From Defluviicoccus sp. (GTDB lineage: Bacteria; Pseudomonadota; Alphaproteobacteria; MPNO01), in NCBI GenBank assembly GCA_022826125.1, contig JAJDVM010000279.1:1-37361 (forward strand): a stretch of 37,361 bases of DNA, read 5' to 3'. Shown here in pieces: positions 8,118 to 19,865 of this stretch. Position numbers and translations under genes: made by a program. The notes under the pieces are model-generated. The model did no database searches. It was not told the DNA's origin and worked only from the letters and a program-made list of their open reading frames with translations. How positions within the stretch are numbered: position 1 is the stretch's first letter; every line of letters begins with the position of its first letter.

Positions 8118-9071
8118 CTACCGGAAAAGCGCCTCGCCCTTCATGTCCTTGTAGAGGTGGGCGACCTGCTCGGCGTAGCCGTTGTAGAGCAGGGTGGGGA
8201 CGCGCTGGCCGGTGCCGAGCTGCCTCTCGGTCGCCTGGCTCCAGCGCGGGTGGTCGACCTCGGGGTTGACGTTGGCCCAGAAGCCGTACTCCTGCCCCGC
8301 GATCTCTTCCCAGAAGCTGACCGGGCGCTTGTCGGTGAAAGTGAAGCGAGTGATCGACTTGATCGACTTGAAGCCGTACTTCCACGGCACGGCGAGGCGG
8401 AGCGGCGCGCCGTTCTGCTTGGGCATCGGCTTGCCGTAGGCGCCGGTGGCGATGAAGGCGAGCTCGTTGGTCGCCTCCTCGATGGTCAGCGCTTCCAGAT
8501 AGGGCCAAGGATACCAGACCTGGCGCTGCCCGGTGGCCACCGAGGCGTCGTGGAAACCGCGCATCTCCAGGTATTTCGCGCCCACCGACGGCCGCGCCAT
8601 GGCGACCAGGGCCTCGAGGGCGAACCCGCTCCACGGCACCGCGATCGACCAGGCCTCCACGCAGCGGTGGCGGTAGAGACGCTCTTCCAGCGGCATTTTC
8701 CGGATCAGCTCGTCGGCATCGACGGTGAACGGCTTCTCCACCATGCCGTCGACGGTCACGGTCCATGGCCTGGTCTTGAGCTTCTGCGCGGCTTTCCAGA
8801 TCTGCTTGTGCGACCCGAACTCGTAAAAATTGTTGTAGGTGGTGACGATCTTCTCGTCAGTCACCGGCCGGTCGAGCCGGTAGCGCGGGTTGCGCTTTGC
8901 GGGGTAGAGCCCGCTCGTCGCCCAGGCGGGCCCCGCGAGACCGATCCCCGACGCCGCGAGAATGGGTCCGGCGGCGAGCGCCTTAACGAGGTCGCGCCGA
9001 CGGAGAAATTTGTCCTCGGGCGTCGCCGCCGATTCCGGCAGTTCCCAGCCCCGCCTGCTCCCGATCGTCAT
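8118..9071 (-). CDS. msrP: protein-methionine-sulfoxide reductase, catalytic subunit MsrP
   Basis: A 317-residue periplasmic molybdoenzyme (formerly YedY) that repairs oxidised methionine in envelope proteins. The N terminus carries a twin-arginine signal ('LRRRDLVKAL', residues 23-32, then a hydrophobic stretch ending AWA near 51). Cys137 in 'YRHRCVEAWS' is the expected molybdenum ligand of the sulfite-oxidase fold. 'VPWSGFALEAL', 'NGAPLRLAVPWKYGFKSIK' and 'FWEEIAGQEYGFWANVNP' are family signatures. The membrane haem partner MsrQ is not adjacent. It follows the EF-G-like gene by 22 bases, with GGGAGGGAG just before its ATG. Its cofactor depends on genes such as moeA-moaD-moaE, found elsewhere in this window. 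Confidence 0.94.
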   Translation of the reverse strand: MTIGSRRGWELPESAATPEDKFLRRRDLVKALAAGPILAASGIGLAGPAWATSGLYPAKRNPRYRLDRPVTDEKIVTTYNNFYEFGSHKQIWKAAQKLKTRPWTVTVDGMVEKPFTVDADELIRKMPLEERLYRHRCVEAWSIAVPWSGFALEALVAMARPSVGAKYLEMRGFHDASVATGQRQVWYPWPYLEALTIEEATNELAFIATGAYGKPMPKQNGAPLRLAVPWKYGFKSIKSITRFTFTDKRPVSFWEEIAGQEYGFWANVNPEVDHPRWSQATERQLGTGQRVPTLLYNGYAEQVAHLYKDMKGEALFR

Positions 9072-9093
9072 GCTCCCTCCCGGACGTTTCTTT

Positions 9094-11124
9094 CTAGTTT
9101 GCCTCGTCGGCCTCCTTGCGGGCCTCGATCACCTGGTCCGCAAGGCGACCGGTCAGTTCCTGAAGACGGTCGAAGGACGATCGGAAGGTCGCCACGCCCT
9201 GGCTCAGCGAGCGCAGCTCGATGATCAGGTCGACGATGTCGGAGCTCGGGATATTGGCCTCCACCGTATCCCAGCCCTTCCAGCCCTCCTTGGGCGCGAA
9301 GCCGAGGATCTGGCCGCGGCGGCCGCTGATCAGCCCGTGCACCTTGTTAGTGGAATCCGCCGGCACGTCGATTTCGACCTTCGAAATGGGCTCGAGCAGC
9401 ACCGGACCGCATTTGGGCATGCCCTCGGTCATCGCGACCCGGGCGGCGAGCTTGAAGGACATCTCGTTGCTGTCGACCGCGTGGAACTGCCCGTCGGTCA
9501 GCCGCACCGCGAAGTCGACCACCGGGAAGCCGAGCGGCCCCCGCTCGGCGAACTCCTTCACGCCGGACTCGACGGCGGGGATGAACTGCTTGGGAATGGC
9601 GCCGCCGACGATCTTGTCGGTGAACTCGAATCCCTCGCCGCGCGGCCGGGGCGAGATGTCCACGTGGACGTCGCCGAACATGCCGTGCCCGCCGGTCTGG
9701 CGCTTGAAGCGACCGTGCTGGGAGACCGTCTTACGGATGGTCTCCTTGTAGGGCACGCTCGGCGGGGCAGCCGTGGCGGAGACGTTGTAGCGCCCCTTCA
9801 GCTTCTCCAGCGCGACCTGCAGGTGGATCTCGCCCTGGCCCCACAGCACCATCTCGCGGGTATCGGCGTTCTGCTCGTAGCTGACCGAGGGATCCTCCTC
9901 GTTGAGGCGCTGGAGCGCGCCGGTGAGCTTGACCTCGTCGTTGCGGTTCTCCGGAGCGATGGCGCGCGCATAGACCGGGACGAGCGGCACCGGCCAATCC
10001 GCGCCGGCCGCGTCGCCGTTGTCGTCGGTAAGCAGATCGCCCGTCCTGACCGCATCCATCCGCCCCAGCGCGGCGACTGCTCCCGGCCCGGCGCTGGGAA
10101 TCTTGTTCTGATGACCGCCCATCAGCGATTGCAGGCTGCCGACCCGCTGACCGTTCAGGGTCATGCCCTCGCCGACGGATCCCCAAAGGACGCGGGCCAG
10201 CGACAGCTTGCCGGAATGCTGGGCATGGTAGGTCTTGAAGACCTGCGCGGCGGTGCCGCCGCCGGTCTCGATCCCGAGGCGCTCGATCGACGCCTCAAGC
10301 CCGGGCACCTCGTGGCGCAGCGCCTTGAGCAGGCGCCTGACGCCGTAATCCTGCTCGGCCGAGCCGATCAGCACCGGCACCACGTCAGCGGCGCGCACCC
10401 CTTCGGTCAGGTAGCCGTATATCTCCTCGATGTCCGGAACCTCGTCCTCCAGGAGCTTTTCCAGGAGCTCGTCGTTGAAGTCGGCAAGCGCCTCCAGCAT
10501 CGACTCCCGCGCCGTCTCGTACTCGTCGGCGACGGAGTCCGGCATCTCGATGCGCTCCGAGCCCGCCCCGGCGGTATATTTGTAAGCCCGCCCGCTGATC
10601 AGATCGACATAGCCCGATACCGTCTCGCCCTCGCGGATCGGAATCTGGCGCAGCACGAGCGGCGCTTGCTCGACCGAGCGCAGCGCCTCGTAGACCGCCG
10701 AGACCGGCTCGCTGATGGTGTCGATCTTGTTGATGAACACCATGTGGGGAATGCTGCGGTCGGCGAGAACCTTGAACAACGGCGCAAGCGTCATCGCGCG
10801 CTCGGTCGAGGGCTCGTAGACCACGACCGCCAGGTCGGCGACCATCAGCGCGTTCAGCGCCTCCTGCCGCATCTCGATCGAGCCCGGACAGTCGAGGAAG
10901 GTCCATTCGTCGTCGAGATAGGAGGTCGAACCGACCGAGATTTCGACCGACATCTGGCGGGCGCGCGCTTCCGGCGCGGAATCGCCCACGGTGTTGCCTT
11001 CCTTGATCGAGCCCTTGCGGTGGATACCGCCCGACACCGAGAGCAGGCTCTCCAACAGGGTGGTCTTGCCGCTCAGATAGGGTCCGACTAGTGCCACGCA
11101 GCGTGGCCCGGAGGCGCTCGCCAT
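9094..11124 (-). CDS. elongation factor G-like GTPase (paralogue)
   Basis: A 676-residue protein with the full EF-G domain order: G domain, domain II, and domains III-V with 'GGHGMFGDV', 'GGAIPKQFIPAV' and 'HAVDSNEMSFKLA'. It diverges from housekeeping EF-G in the G domain. The P-loop is 'GPYLSGKTT' (14-22) and the switch II motif is 'DCPGSIEM' (78-85) where EF-G has DTPGHVDF, so the catalytic histidine is replaced by serine. 'NKID' (132-135) keeps guanine specificity. This is the 'elongation factor G-like' family seen in alphaproteobacteria; its function is uncertain. The start at 11124 follows AGGGAGAA at a good distance; a longer in-frame start at 11241 lacks conservation of the P-loop type and is rejected. 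Confidence 0.92.
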   Translation of the reverse strand: MASASGPRCVALVGPYLSGKTTLLESLLSVSGGIHRKGSIKEGNTVGDSAPEARARQMSVEISVGSTSYLDDEWTFLDCPGSIEMRQEALNALMVADLAVVVYEPSTERAMTLAPLFKVLADRSIPHMVFINKIDTISEPVSAVYEALRSVEQAPLVLRQIPIREGETVSGYVDLISGRAYKYTAGAGSERIEMPDSVADEYETARESMLEALADFNDELLEKLLEDEVPDIEEIYGYLTEGVRAADVVPVLIGSAEQDYGVRRLLKALRHEVPGLEASIERLGIETGGGTAAQVFKTYHAQHSGKLSLARVLWGSVGEGMTLNGQRVGSLQSLMGGHQNKIPSAGPGAVAALGRMDAVRTGDLLTDDNGDAAGADWPVPLVPVYARAIAPENRNDEVKLTGALQRLNEEDPSVSYEQNADTREMVLWGQGEIHLQVALEKLKGRYNVSATAAPPSVPYKETIRKTVSQHGRFKRQTGGHGMFGDVHVDISPRPRGEGFEFTDKIVGGAIPKQFIPAVESGVKEFAERGPLGFPVVDFAVRLTDGQFHAVDSNEMSFKLAARVAMTEGMPKCGPVLLEPISKVEIDVPADSTNKVHGLISGRRGQILGFAPKEGWKGWDTVEANIPSSDIVDLIIELRSLSQGVATFRSSFDRLQELTGRLADQVIEARKEADEAN

Positions 11125-11265
11125 GTTCTTCTCCCTTGGCCGGGATGCGTTCTTGGAAGCGTGCCGTGCCGCCTGCCGCGCGGCGAGCATCCCGTTGGTC
11201 CGCGAATTCCGTAATGTTTCAGCGCGGCCGGCCCGAATCAAGACCCATGCGGGGCGCGGTCAGGG

Positions 11266-14681
<3,416 letters not shown>

Positions 14682-14814
14682 TGGGCGGCCGTCTGGAACC
14701 TCCCGCTCCAAAACCCCATATCGGTCGTTGCCGGGCGCGGCTCCGGCGGGCGGTATCGTCGCGTCCGGGCCGCTTCCGATCGTCTTTTTCCCATCGCGCG
14801 CCGAAATCGACCCG

Positions 14815-15801
14815 ATGACCTATCTGTTCCTTGCCGCGGGTTTCGTTCTCCTTTTCTTCGGAGGCGAGATGGTCGTCCGGGGCGCCGTCGCACTGGCCCG
14901 GCGCTTCGAGGTCTCGCCGCTGGTCATCGGCCTCACCATCGTCGGCTTCGGCACCTCCCTGCCCGAGCTGTTGGTCTGCCTGAACGCGGCGCTGACCGGC
15001 GCACCCGGCATCGCGGTCGGCAACGTGATCGGCAGCAACCTGGCCAACATGATGCTGATTCTCGGCGTGGCGGCGCTGATCTTCCCCATCGCGGTCAACC
15101 CGAGCGCCGTGCGCCGGGACGGGCTGGTGATGGCCTCCGTGACCGCGATCTTCATCGTCGTCGCTCTCGGCGGTTCGGCCGAGCGCTACGAGGGCGCGCT
15201 GATGCTGGCGGCGCTCGGAGGCTATATCGCGCTTTCGCTGTGGCACGACGCGCGGGTCAACGGCGGGTCGGCGCAACTCCACCGCGAAGAGGCCGAATCG
15301 GTGACCGGGCTGCCGACGCGGCTCTGGCAGATGGTCCTCCTGGTCGTCGGCGGTTTCGCGGCGGTCGGCTACGGCGCCGATCTGCTGGTGGACGGCGCGA
15401 CCTCGCTCGCCCGGGATGCGGGGGTGCCGGACGAGGTGATCGGGCTGACCCTCGTCGCGGTCGGCACTTCGCTGCCGGAGCTCGCCACCTCGATCGTCGC
15501 CGCCTATCGGCGCCACGCCGACGTCTGCATCGGCAACGTGATCGGCAGCAACATCTTCAACCTGTTCGGCATCCTCGGCGTGACGGCGCTCGCGGTGCCG
15601 GTCCCGTTCGCCGACAAGATCGTCGACTTCGATCTCTGGGTGCTGGGCGGGGTGACGGTCCTGCTGATCCCGCTCCTTCTGACCGGCTGGAAGCTGGCGC
15701 GCAGCGAGGCGGTGCTGCTGCTGGCGCTCTACGGCGCCTATGTCGCCTGCCAGTTCTGGGGGATGAGCGGAACCCATCCCGGCGTCGCGGCAGGCGCTTG
15801 A
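14815..15801 (+). CDS. calcium/sodium antiporter (CaCA family)
   Basis: A 328-residue membrane protein with about ten hydrophobic segments and the two inverted alpha-repeats of Na+/Ca2+ exchangers. The first repeat has 'GFGTSLPELLV' and 'GNVIGSNLANMMLILG'; the second has 'AVGTSLPELATS' and 'GNVIGSNIFNLFGILG'. The acidic residues in the two 'TSLPEL' motifs coordinate the transported cation. It belongs to the bacterial YrbG branch and acts in the inner membrane. A hydrophilic linker (around residues 145-165) joins the two halves. The ATG at 14815 opens a membrane-type N terminus ('MTYLFLAAGFVLLFFGGEMV'); the in-frame upstream extension is rejected. It starts 133 bases after uvrB. Confidence 0.92.
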   Translation: MTYLFLAAGFVLLFFGGEMVVRGAVALARRFEVSPLVIGLTIVGFGTSLPELLVCLNAALTGAPGIAVGNVIGSNLANMMLILGVAALIFPIAVNPSAVRRDGLVMASVTAIFIVVALGGSAERYEGALMLAALGGYIALSLWHDARVNGGSAQLHREEAESVTGLPTRLWQMVLLVVGGFAAVGYGADLLVDGATSLARDAGVPDEVIGLTLVAVGTSLPELATSIVAAYRRHADVCIGNVIGSNIFNLFGILGVTALAVPVPFADKIVDFDLWVLGGVTVLLIPLLLTGWKLARSEAVLLLALYGAYVACQFWGMSGTHPGVAAGA

Positions 15802-15832
15802 TCCGCGGCAGCCGACAGGCGATCTTGCGGCA

Positions 15833-16606
15833 ATGTTACGGACCGAACCGGGTACGGCGCTGGTGACCGGGGCCGCGCGGCGGATCGGCCGGGCGATCGC
15901 CGAAACCCTGGCCGCGCGCGGTCATCCGGTCGCGATCCATTACCGCGGGTCGGCCGACGATGCCGCCGGCGCCGCGGCGGCGATCGAACGCGCCGGCGGC
16001 CGGGCGGTGGCGTTGCCGGCCGATCTGCGGGACGAATCGGAGACCCGGTCGCTGGTCGAGCGCGCGCGGGCGGCGCTGGGTCCGGTCTGCGTCCTGGTCA
16101 ACAACGCCTCGGTGTTCGAGCAGGACAGCGTCTCCACCGCCAGCCGCGAGAGTTGGGACCGGCACATGGAAACCAATCTGCGTGCGCCCTTCGTGCTGAT
16201 GCAGGCCATGGCGGACGCGTTGCCGGCGGACAGGACCGGCAATATCGTCAACATCCTCGACGAGCGGGTGTGGAACCTGACCCAGCATTTCGTCTCCTAC
16301 ACCCTGAGCAAGGCGGGGCTGTGGACGCTCACGCAAACGATGGCGCTCGCCCTCGCGCCGCGGATCCGCGTCAACGGAATAGGTCCCGGACCCACCCTGC
16401 CGAGCCCGCGGCAGAGCGTGGAGCAGTTCGAGCGCCAGGCCGGAATGATGCCCCTCGGCCGCGGCAGCGCCCCCGGCGAGGTGGCCGACGCGGTCGAGTT
16501 CATTCTCGACGCGCCGTCGATGACCGGCCAGATGATCGCGCTCGACGGCGGACAGCATCTCGGCTGGGCGCAGCCGCCGAAGGGCGCGGCGCCGGTGTCC
16601 GAATGA
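15833..16606 (+). CDS. pteridine reductase-like SDR (PTR1/FolM type)
   Basis: A 257-residue short-chain dehydrogenase/reductase. The nucleotide motif is 'TGAARRIGRAIAE' (12-24), with Arg before Ile-Gly as in PTR1 and FolM. 'VNNASVF' follows at 89-95. The catalytic Tyr156 and Lys160 lie in 'YTLSK'. The position normally held by Ser is Asp143 ('NILDERVW'), exactly 13 residues before Tyr, which matches the Asp-Tyr-Lys arrangement known for pteridine reductase PTR1. It overlaps folB by ATGA. I infer reduction of a pterin (dihydromonapterin, dihydrobiopterin or dihydrofolate) with NADPH, tied to folate synthesis. The exact substrate is not shown by the sequence. Confidence 0.85.
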   Translation: MLRTEPGTALVTGAARRIGRAIAETLAARGHPVAIHYRGSADDAAGAAAAIERAGGRAVALPADLRDESETRSLVERARAALGPVCVLVNNASVFEQDSVSTASRESWDRHMETNLRAPFVLMQAMADALPADRTGNIVNILDERVWNLTQHFVSYTLSKAGLWTLTQTMALALAPRIRVNGIGPGPTLPSPRQSVEQFERQAGMMPLGRGSAPGEVADAVEFILDAPSMTGQMIALDGGQHLGWAQPPKGAAPVSE

Positions 16607-17013
16607 AGATCCTCCATACCGCGCGCCAGCCTGCCGTGGAGGCCTCGGCCCGAACGCGGCGGATGTTCGTCCGCGATCTGGCGCTCGATTGCCTGATCGG
16701 CGTCCATCGCTACGAGCGCGACGGCCATCAGCAGATCCGGATCAACCTGTCTCTCGATGTGCTCGAGACCGGCCCCGTCGAACGCGACCGTCTGGCCGAT
16801 GTGGTCAACTACGATACGCTGGTGTCGCGGATCCGAGCCCTTGCCCAGAACGGTCACGTCAATCTCGTCGAAACTTTCGCCGAACGGGTGGCCGCGATAT
16901 GTCTCGAGGATCGGCGCGTCCGCCGCGCGGTCGTCAGGGTCGAAAAGCTCGACGTATTCGACGACGCCGAGAGCGTTGGCGTCGAGATAGAACGGGAAAA
17001 TGCTGCTTTGTGA
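16603..17013 (+). CDS. folB: dihydroneopterin aldolase
   Basis: A 136-residue FolB-family protein. After an N-terminal extension of about 20 residues come 'MFVRDLALDCLIGVHRYERD', 'INLSLDV', 'NYDTLVSRIRAL', 'VNLVETFAERVAAIC' and 'VRVEKLDVFDDAESVGVEI', the layout of the tunnelling fold. FolB cleaves 7,8-dihydroneopterin to 6-hydroxymethyl-7,8-dihydropterin and glycolaldehyde in folate synthesis, and often epimerises at C2'. It is translationally coupled to the PTR1-like SDR by ATGA at 16603-16606. A true start at Met21 is possible, but the overlap supports 16603. It is followed by an AT-rich island without genes. Confidence 0.9.
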   Translation: MKILHTARQPAVEASARTRRMFVRDLALDCLIGVHRYERDGHQQIRINLSLDVLETGPVERDRLADVVNYDTLVSRIRALAQNGHVNLVETFAERVAAICLEDRRVRRAVVRVEKLDVFDDAESVGVEIERENAAL

Positions 17014-17060
17014 TCTCCCCTATAGAATTCCGCGATGGAGAGGGGGCTTTTCGAAGGATA

Positions 17061-17069
17061 TTTTTCACA
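17061..17069 (+). promoter_or_regulatory. DnaA box (TTTTTCACA)
   Basis: Exact match to the TTWTNCACA consensus at the left end of the AT-rich island, in the same orientation as the second box about 200 bases further on. A single 9-base match is expected by chance now and then; the pairing and the low G+C setting give it weight. Confidence 0.5.
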
Positions 17070-17121
17070 GCCCCGCCGGATCGGTCCTAACCGGTTACAA
17101 TCTGGGCGAATTTTGTTCCAT

Positions 17122-17136
17122 TTAATGATTGTTTAA
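17122..17136 (+). promoter_or_regulatory. CtrA box (TTAA-N7-TTAA)
   Basis: TTAA at 17122-17125 and TTAA at 17133-17136 with exactly 7 bases between match the full alphaproteobacterial CtrA consensus. TTGACT follows at 17140, so a CtrA-controlled promoter reading toward uvrC is conceivable, although no good -10 box is found at the right distance. In an AT-rich stretch a chance match is more likely than elsewhere. Confidence 0.5.
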
Positions 17137-17261
17137 CACTTGACTTTTGATTTCTCTTTTTAATTCAATGACTTGTCGAATCTGCCTATTTTTTGGGCAA
17201 AATGGGTAAGCGCCTTGATTTTGTTGACTGACTCGCACGGCATGGCGTTTTGTCAACAAAG

Positions 17262-17270
17262 TTTTCCACA
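17262..17270 (+). promoter_or_regulatory. DnaA box (TTTTCCACA)
   Basis: Exact match to TTWTNCACA, one base from the classical TTATCCACA. It directly follows the TTTGT-CA-ACAAA inverted repeat and lies 83 bases before the uvrC start. Confidence 0.55.
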
Positions 17271-17353
17271 GCTTCCGTGGACATTCGTGTCGGCTTCCGG
17301 CGTTCCCATGCGGATCGGAGACGCCGCGGCCGGCGACGGCAGATAGGGTCGCG

Positions 17354-19279
17354 ATGGCGGAACGGGCGATCGGCTTGGAGGCAGGGCGCCGGGCAACGGC
17401 CGACGATCCGGTCGAGATACGCTGGGCCGAGACGCTCGCCCGCGGCGTCGAAGCCATCTCCGAGGAGGTGCGGGTTCTGTCGCCGCGGCCCGGGGTTTAC
17501 CGGATGCTCGACGCCGCCGGCGCGGCCCTCTATGTCGGCAAGGCGAGGAACCTACGCAAGCGGGTAAGCGCCTACACCCGGCCCGGCCGCCTGCCGCCCC
17601 GGCTGCACCGGATGATCGCCGAGACCCAGTCGCTCGAGGTGATCACCACCCATACCGAGGCCGAGGCGCTGCTCCTCGAAGCCAACCTGATCAAGGAGCA
17701 CAAGCCCCGCTACAACATCCTGATGCGGGACGACAAGTCGTTCCCCTACATCCTGCTGACCGCCGATCACGACTGGCCGCAACTCCTCAAGCACCGCGGC
17801 GCGCAGAACCGCAAGGGAGAGTATTTCGGCCCCTTCGCCTCGGCCGGCGCGGTCAACCGGACGCTGCTCACTCTGCAACGGGTGTTTCCGCTGCGCTCGT
17901 GCTCGGATGCCGTGTTCGCCTCGCGCACCCGGCCGTGCCTGCAATACCAGATCAAGCGCTGCGCCGGCCCCTGCGTCGGACGCATCGACGCCGGGCCCTA
18001 TGACGAGATCGTGGCGCAGGCGCGCGCCTTCCTGAGCGGAAAGAGCCGCGGCCTCCAGCAACGCCTGTCGCGGCAGATGGAGGCGGCGAGCCAGGCGCTC
18101 GAATACGAGGCGGCAGCGGTCTTCCGCGACCGCATCCGCGCTCTGACCGAGATACAGGCGCATCAGGACATCAATGTCCGCACGCTCGGAACCGCGGACG
18201 TCTTCGCGACCGCTCAGCAGGCCGGACAGACCTGCATCCAAGTGTTCTTCTACCGGGCCGGACAGAATTTCGGCAATCGGACCTATTTCCCCGCCCAGGC
18301 GAGGGGCGAGCCGGCCGAACGCGTGCTGGGCGCCTTTCTCGGCCAGTTCTATGCCGACAAGGCGCCGCCGCCCCTGATCCTCGCGAGCCACCGCCCGCAA
18401 GGGGTCGACCTCCTGGCCGAAGCGCTTTCGCTACGCGCCGCGCGCCGGGTCCGCATCGCGACGCCCCAGCGCGGCGGGCGCCGCAAGCTGGTCGACCAGG
18501 CGGTGGATAACGCCCGCGACTCGCTCGGCAGGCGGCTCGCCGGCAGCGAGGCCCAGCGCCGCCTGCTCGAACGGGTGGCCGACCTCTTCGGCCTCGACGG
18601 ACCGCCCCAGCGGATCGAGGTGTTCGACAACAGCCACATCTCGGGTGCCGATGCGCTGGGCGCGATGATCGTGGCGGGGCCGGACGGCTTCCGGAAGGGC
18701 GCCTACCGCAAGTTCAACATCAGGTCGACCGACATCGCGCCGGGCGACGACTACGCGATGATGCGGGAGGTCCTTCAGCGCCGCTATGCGCGTGCGCTCC
18801 GCGAGGATCCCGGGCGCGAAGGCGGCGCCTGGCCGGATCTCGCGCTCGTCGACGGCGGCCCCGGGCAACTCTCCGCCGCCGCCGAGGTGTTCGCCGATCT
18901 CGGCATCGAGACGCTGCCACTGGTGTCCATCGCCAAGGGCCCCGACCGGCGTGCCGGGAGGGAACGGTTCTACATGGCCGGACGCGAGCCCTTCACCCTG
19001 CCGCCCGACGATCCGGTTCTCTATTTCATGCAGCGGCTTCGGGACGAGGCGCACCGCTTCGCCATCGGCTCCCACCGCGCGCGTCGGTCGAAGGCGATCA
19101 GGCGCTCCCCGCTCGACGAGATCGACGGCATAGGCGCGCGGCGCAAGCGCGCCCTCCTCAACCATTTCGGCTCGGCGTCGGGCGTCGCCAGGGCCGGGCT
19201 CGCCGATCTTGAGACAGTGGAGGGGATCAGCAAGACTGTCGCCAGACGGGTCTACGACCACTTCCACGGCGAGCCCTGA
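17354..19279 (+). CDS. uvrC: excinuclease ABC subunit UvrC
   Basis: A 641-residue dual nuclease that cuts both sides of a lesion held by UvrB. The N-terminal GIY-YIG nuclease spans about 45-125 ('[20 protein letters not shown]', '[20 protein letters not shown]'). Cysteines 183, 195, 203 and 207 ('CSDAV', '[15 protein letters not shown]') match the conserved cluster of UvrC. A UVR helix pair lies near 235-265. The RNase H-like nuclease contains '[19 protein letters not shown]' and '[10 protein letters not shown]'. Tandem helix-hairpin-helix motifs end the protein ('[18 protein letters not shown]', '[16 protein letters not shown]'). A somewhat long N terminus precedes the nuclease. It lies downstream of the AT-rich island and 7 bases before pgsA. 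Confidence 0.98.
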   Translation: MAERAIGLEAGRRATADDPVEIRWAETLARGVEAISEEVRVLSPRPGVYRMLDAAGAALYVGKARNLRKRVSAYTRPGRLPPRLHRMIAETQSLEVITTHTEAEALLLEANLIKEHKPRYNILMRDDKSFPYILLTADHDWPQLLKHRGAQNRKGEYFGPFASAGAVNRTLLTLQRVFPLRSCSDAVFASRTRPCLQYQIKRCAGPCVGRIDAGPYDEIVAQARAFLSGKSRGLQQRLSRQMEAASQALEYEAAAVFRDRIRALTEIQAHQDINVRTLGTADVFATAQQAGQTCIQVFFYRAGQNFGNRTYFPAQARGEPAERVLGAFLGQFYADKAPPPLILASHRPQGVDLLAEALSLRAARRVRIATPQRGGRRKLVDQAVDNARDSLGRRLAGSEAQRRLLERVADLFGLDGPPQRIEVFDNSHISGADALGAMIVAGPDGFRKGAYRKFNIRSTDIAPGDDYAMMREVLQRRYARALREDPGREGGAWPDLALVDGGPGQLSAAAEVFADLGIETLPLVSIAKGPDRRAGRERFYMAGREPFTLPPDDPVLYFMQRLRDEAHRFAIGSHRARRSKAIRRSPLDEIDGIGARRKRALLNHFGSASGVARAGLADLETVEGISKTVARRVYDHFHGEP

Positions 19280-19286
19280 CCGGCCG

Positions 19287-19859
19287 ATGGCCAACGTTCC
19301 GAACCTGCTGACCCTGTTCCGGATCGCGCTGATCCCGGTGCTGGTGGCGGCTTTCTATATCGGCGGAGATGCGGCAAACCGTCTCGCCTGCGCGATCTTC
19401 GTACTCGCCAGCGTCACCGACTTCTTCGACGGCTATGTCGCCCGCAGGTTCGACCAGCGATCCGCGCTCGGCCGTTTCCTCGACCCGGTGGCCGACAAGC
19501 TGGTGGTCGCCGCGGCACTGCTCATGATGGTCGGGTTCGGCCAAATCGCCGGTCTGGCGGTGCTGCCCGCGCTGGTCATCCTGTGCCGCGAGATCCTGGT
19601 ATCCGGATTGCGCGAGTATCTTGCCGAAATCAGCGTCGGCGTGCCGGTCAGCCGGCTTGCCAAATGGAAGACCGCCATCCAGATGACCGCTATCGCCGTC
19701 CTGCTGCTCGGCGAGGCGGGACCCTGGGACGTTCCCTGGGTGACCATCGGCGAGGTGGGCCTGTGGGCCGCGGCCGTGCTGACATTGGTCACCGGTTACG
19801 ACTATCTTCGGACGGCGCTGCGCCACATCACGGGCGGACGGGCCGGCGCGGGAGAATAG
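19287..19859 (+). CDS. pgsA: CDP-diacylglycerol-glycerol-3-phosphate 3-phosphatidyltransferase
   Basis: A 190-residue inner-membrane enzyme of phosphatidylglycerol synthesis. It replaces CMP on CDP-diacylglycerol by glycerol-3-phosphate. The N terminus 'MANVPNLLTLFRIALIPVLV' is typical. The CDP-alcohol phosphotransferase motif D-G-x2-A-R-x8-G-x3-D-x3-D is complete (Asp48, Gly49, Ala52, Arg53, Gly62, Asp66, Asp70). 'LCREILVSGLREYLAE' is the second PgsA signature. Four to six hydrophobic segments are visible. uvrC-pgsA is a conserved gene pair, and the 7-base spacing implies cotranscription. Confidence 0.96.
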   Translation: MANVPNLLTLFRIALIPVLVAAFYIGGDAANRLACAIFVLASVTDFFDGYVARRFDQRSALGRFLDPVADKLVVAAALLMMVGFGQIAGLAVLPALVILCREILVSGLREYLAEISVGVPVSRLAKWKTAIQMTAIAVLLLGEAGPWDVPWVTIGEVGLWAAAVLTLVTGYDYLRTALRHITGGRAGAGE

Positions 19860-19865
19860 GCAAGG

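Larger units (their letters stand above)
17014..17353. other. AT-rich gene-free island with DnaA and CtrA boxes
   Basis: This is the longest gene-free stretch in the window, 340 bases between folB and uvrC. By count 17101-17160 is 30% G+C and 17101-17280 about 39%, far below the surrounding genes. It holds two same-strand matches to the DnaA box TTWTNCACA, a perfect CtrA box TTAA-N7-TTAA, a half-site TTAA at 17160-17163, TTGACT at 17140-17145, and the inverted repeat TTTGT-CA-ACAAA at 17249-17260. These could mark a replication-origin-like element or a cell-cycle-controlled promoter for uvrC-pgsA. I see no convincing small gene or terminator in it. Confidence 0.75.

Noticed and set aside
8962-11091. 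A 709-codon plus-strand frame opposite the EF-G-like gene
   Set aside because: Same kind of shadow. The minus strand has the conserved GTPase motifs; the plus-strand product has none.
17183-17199. TGCC-N9-GGCA inverted repeat in the AT-rich island as a terminator
   Set aside because: Four-base stem with a T-rich loop rather than a T-rich tail; too weak to call.
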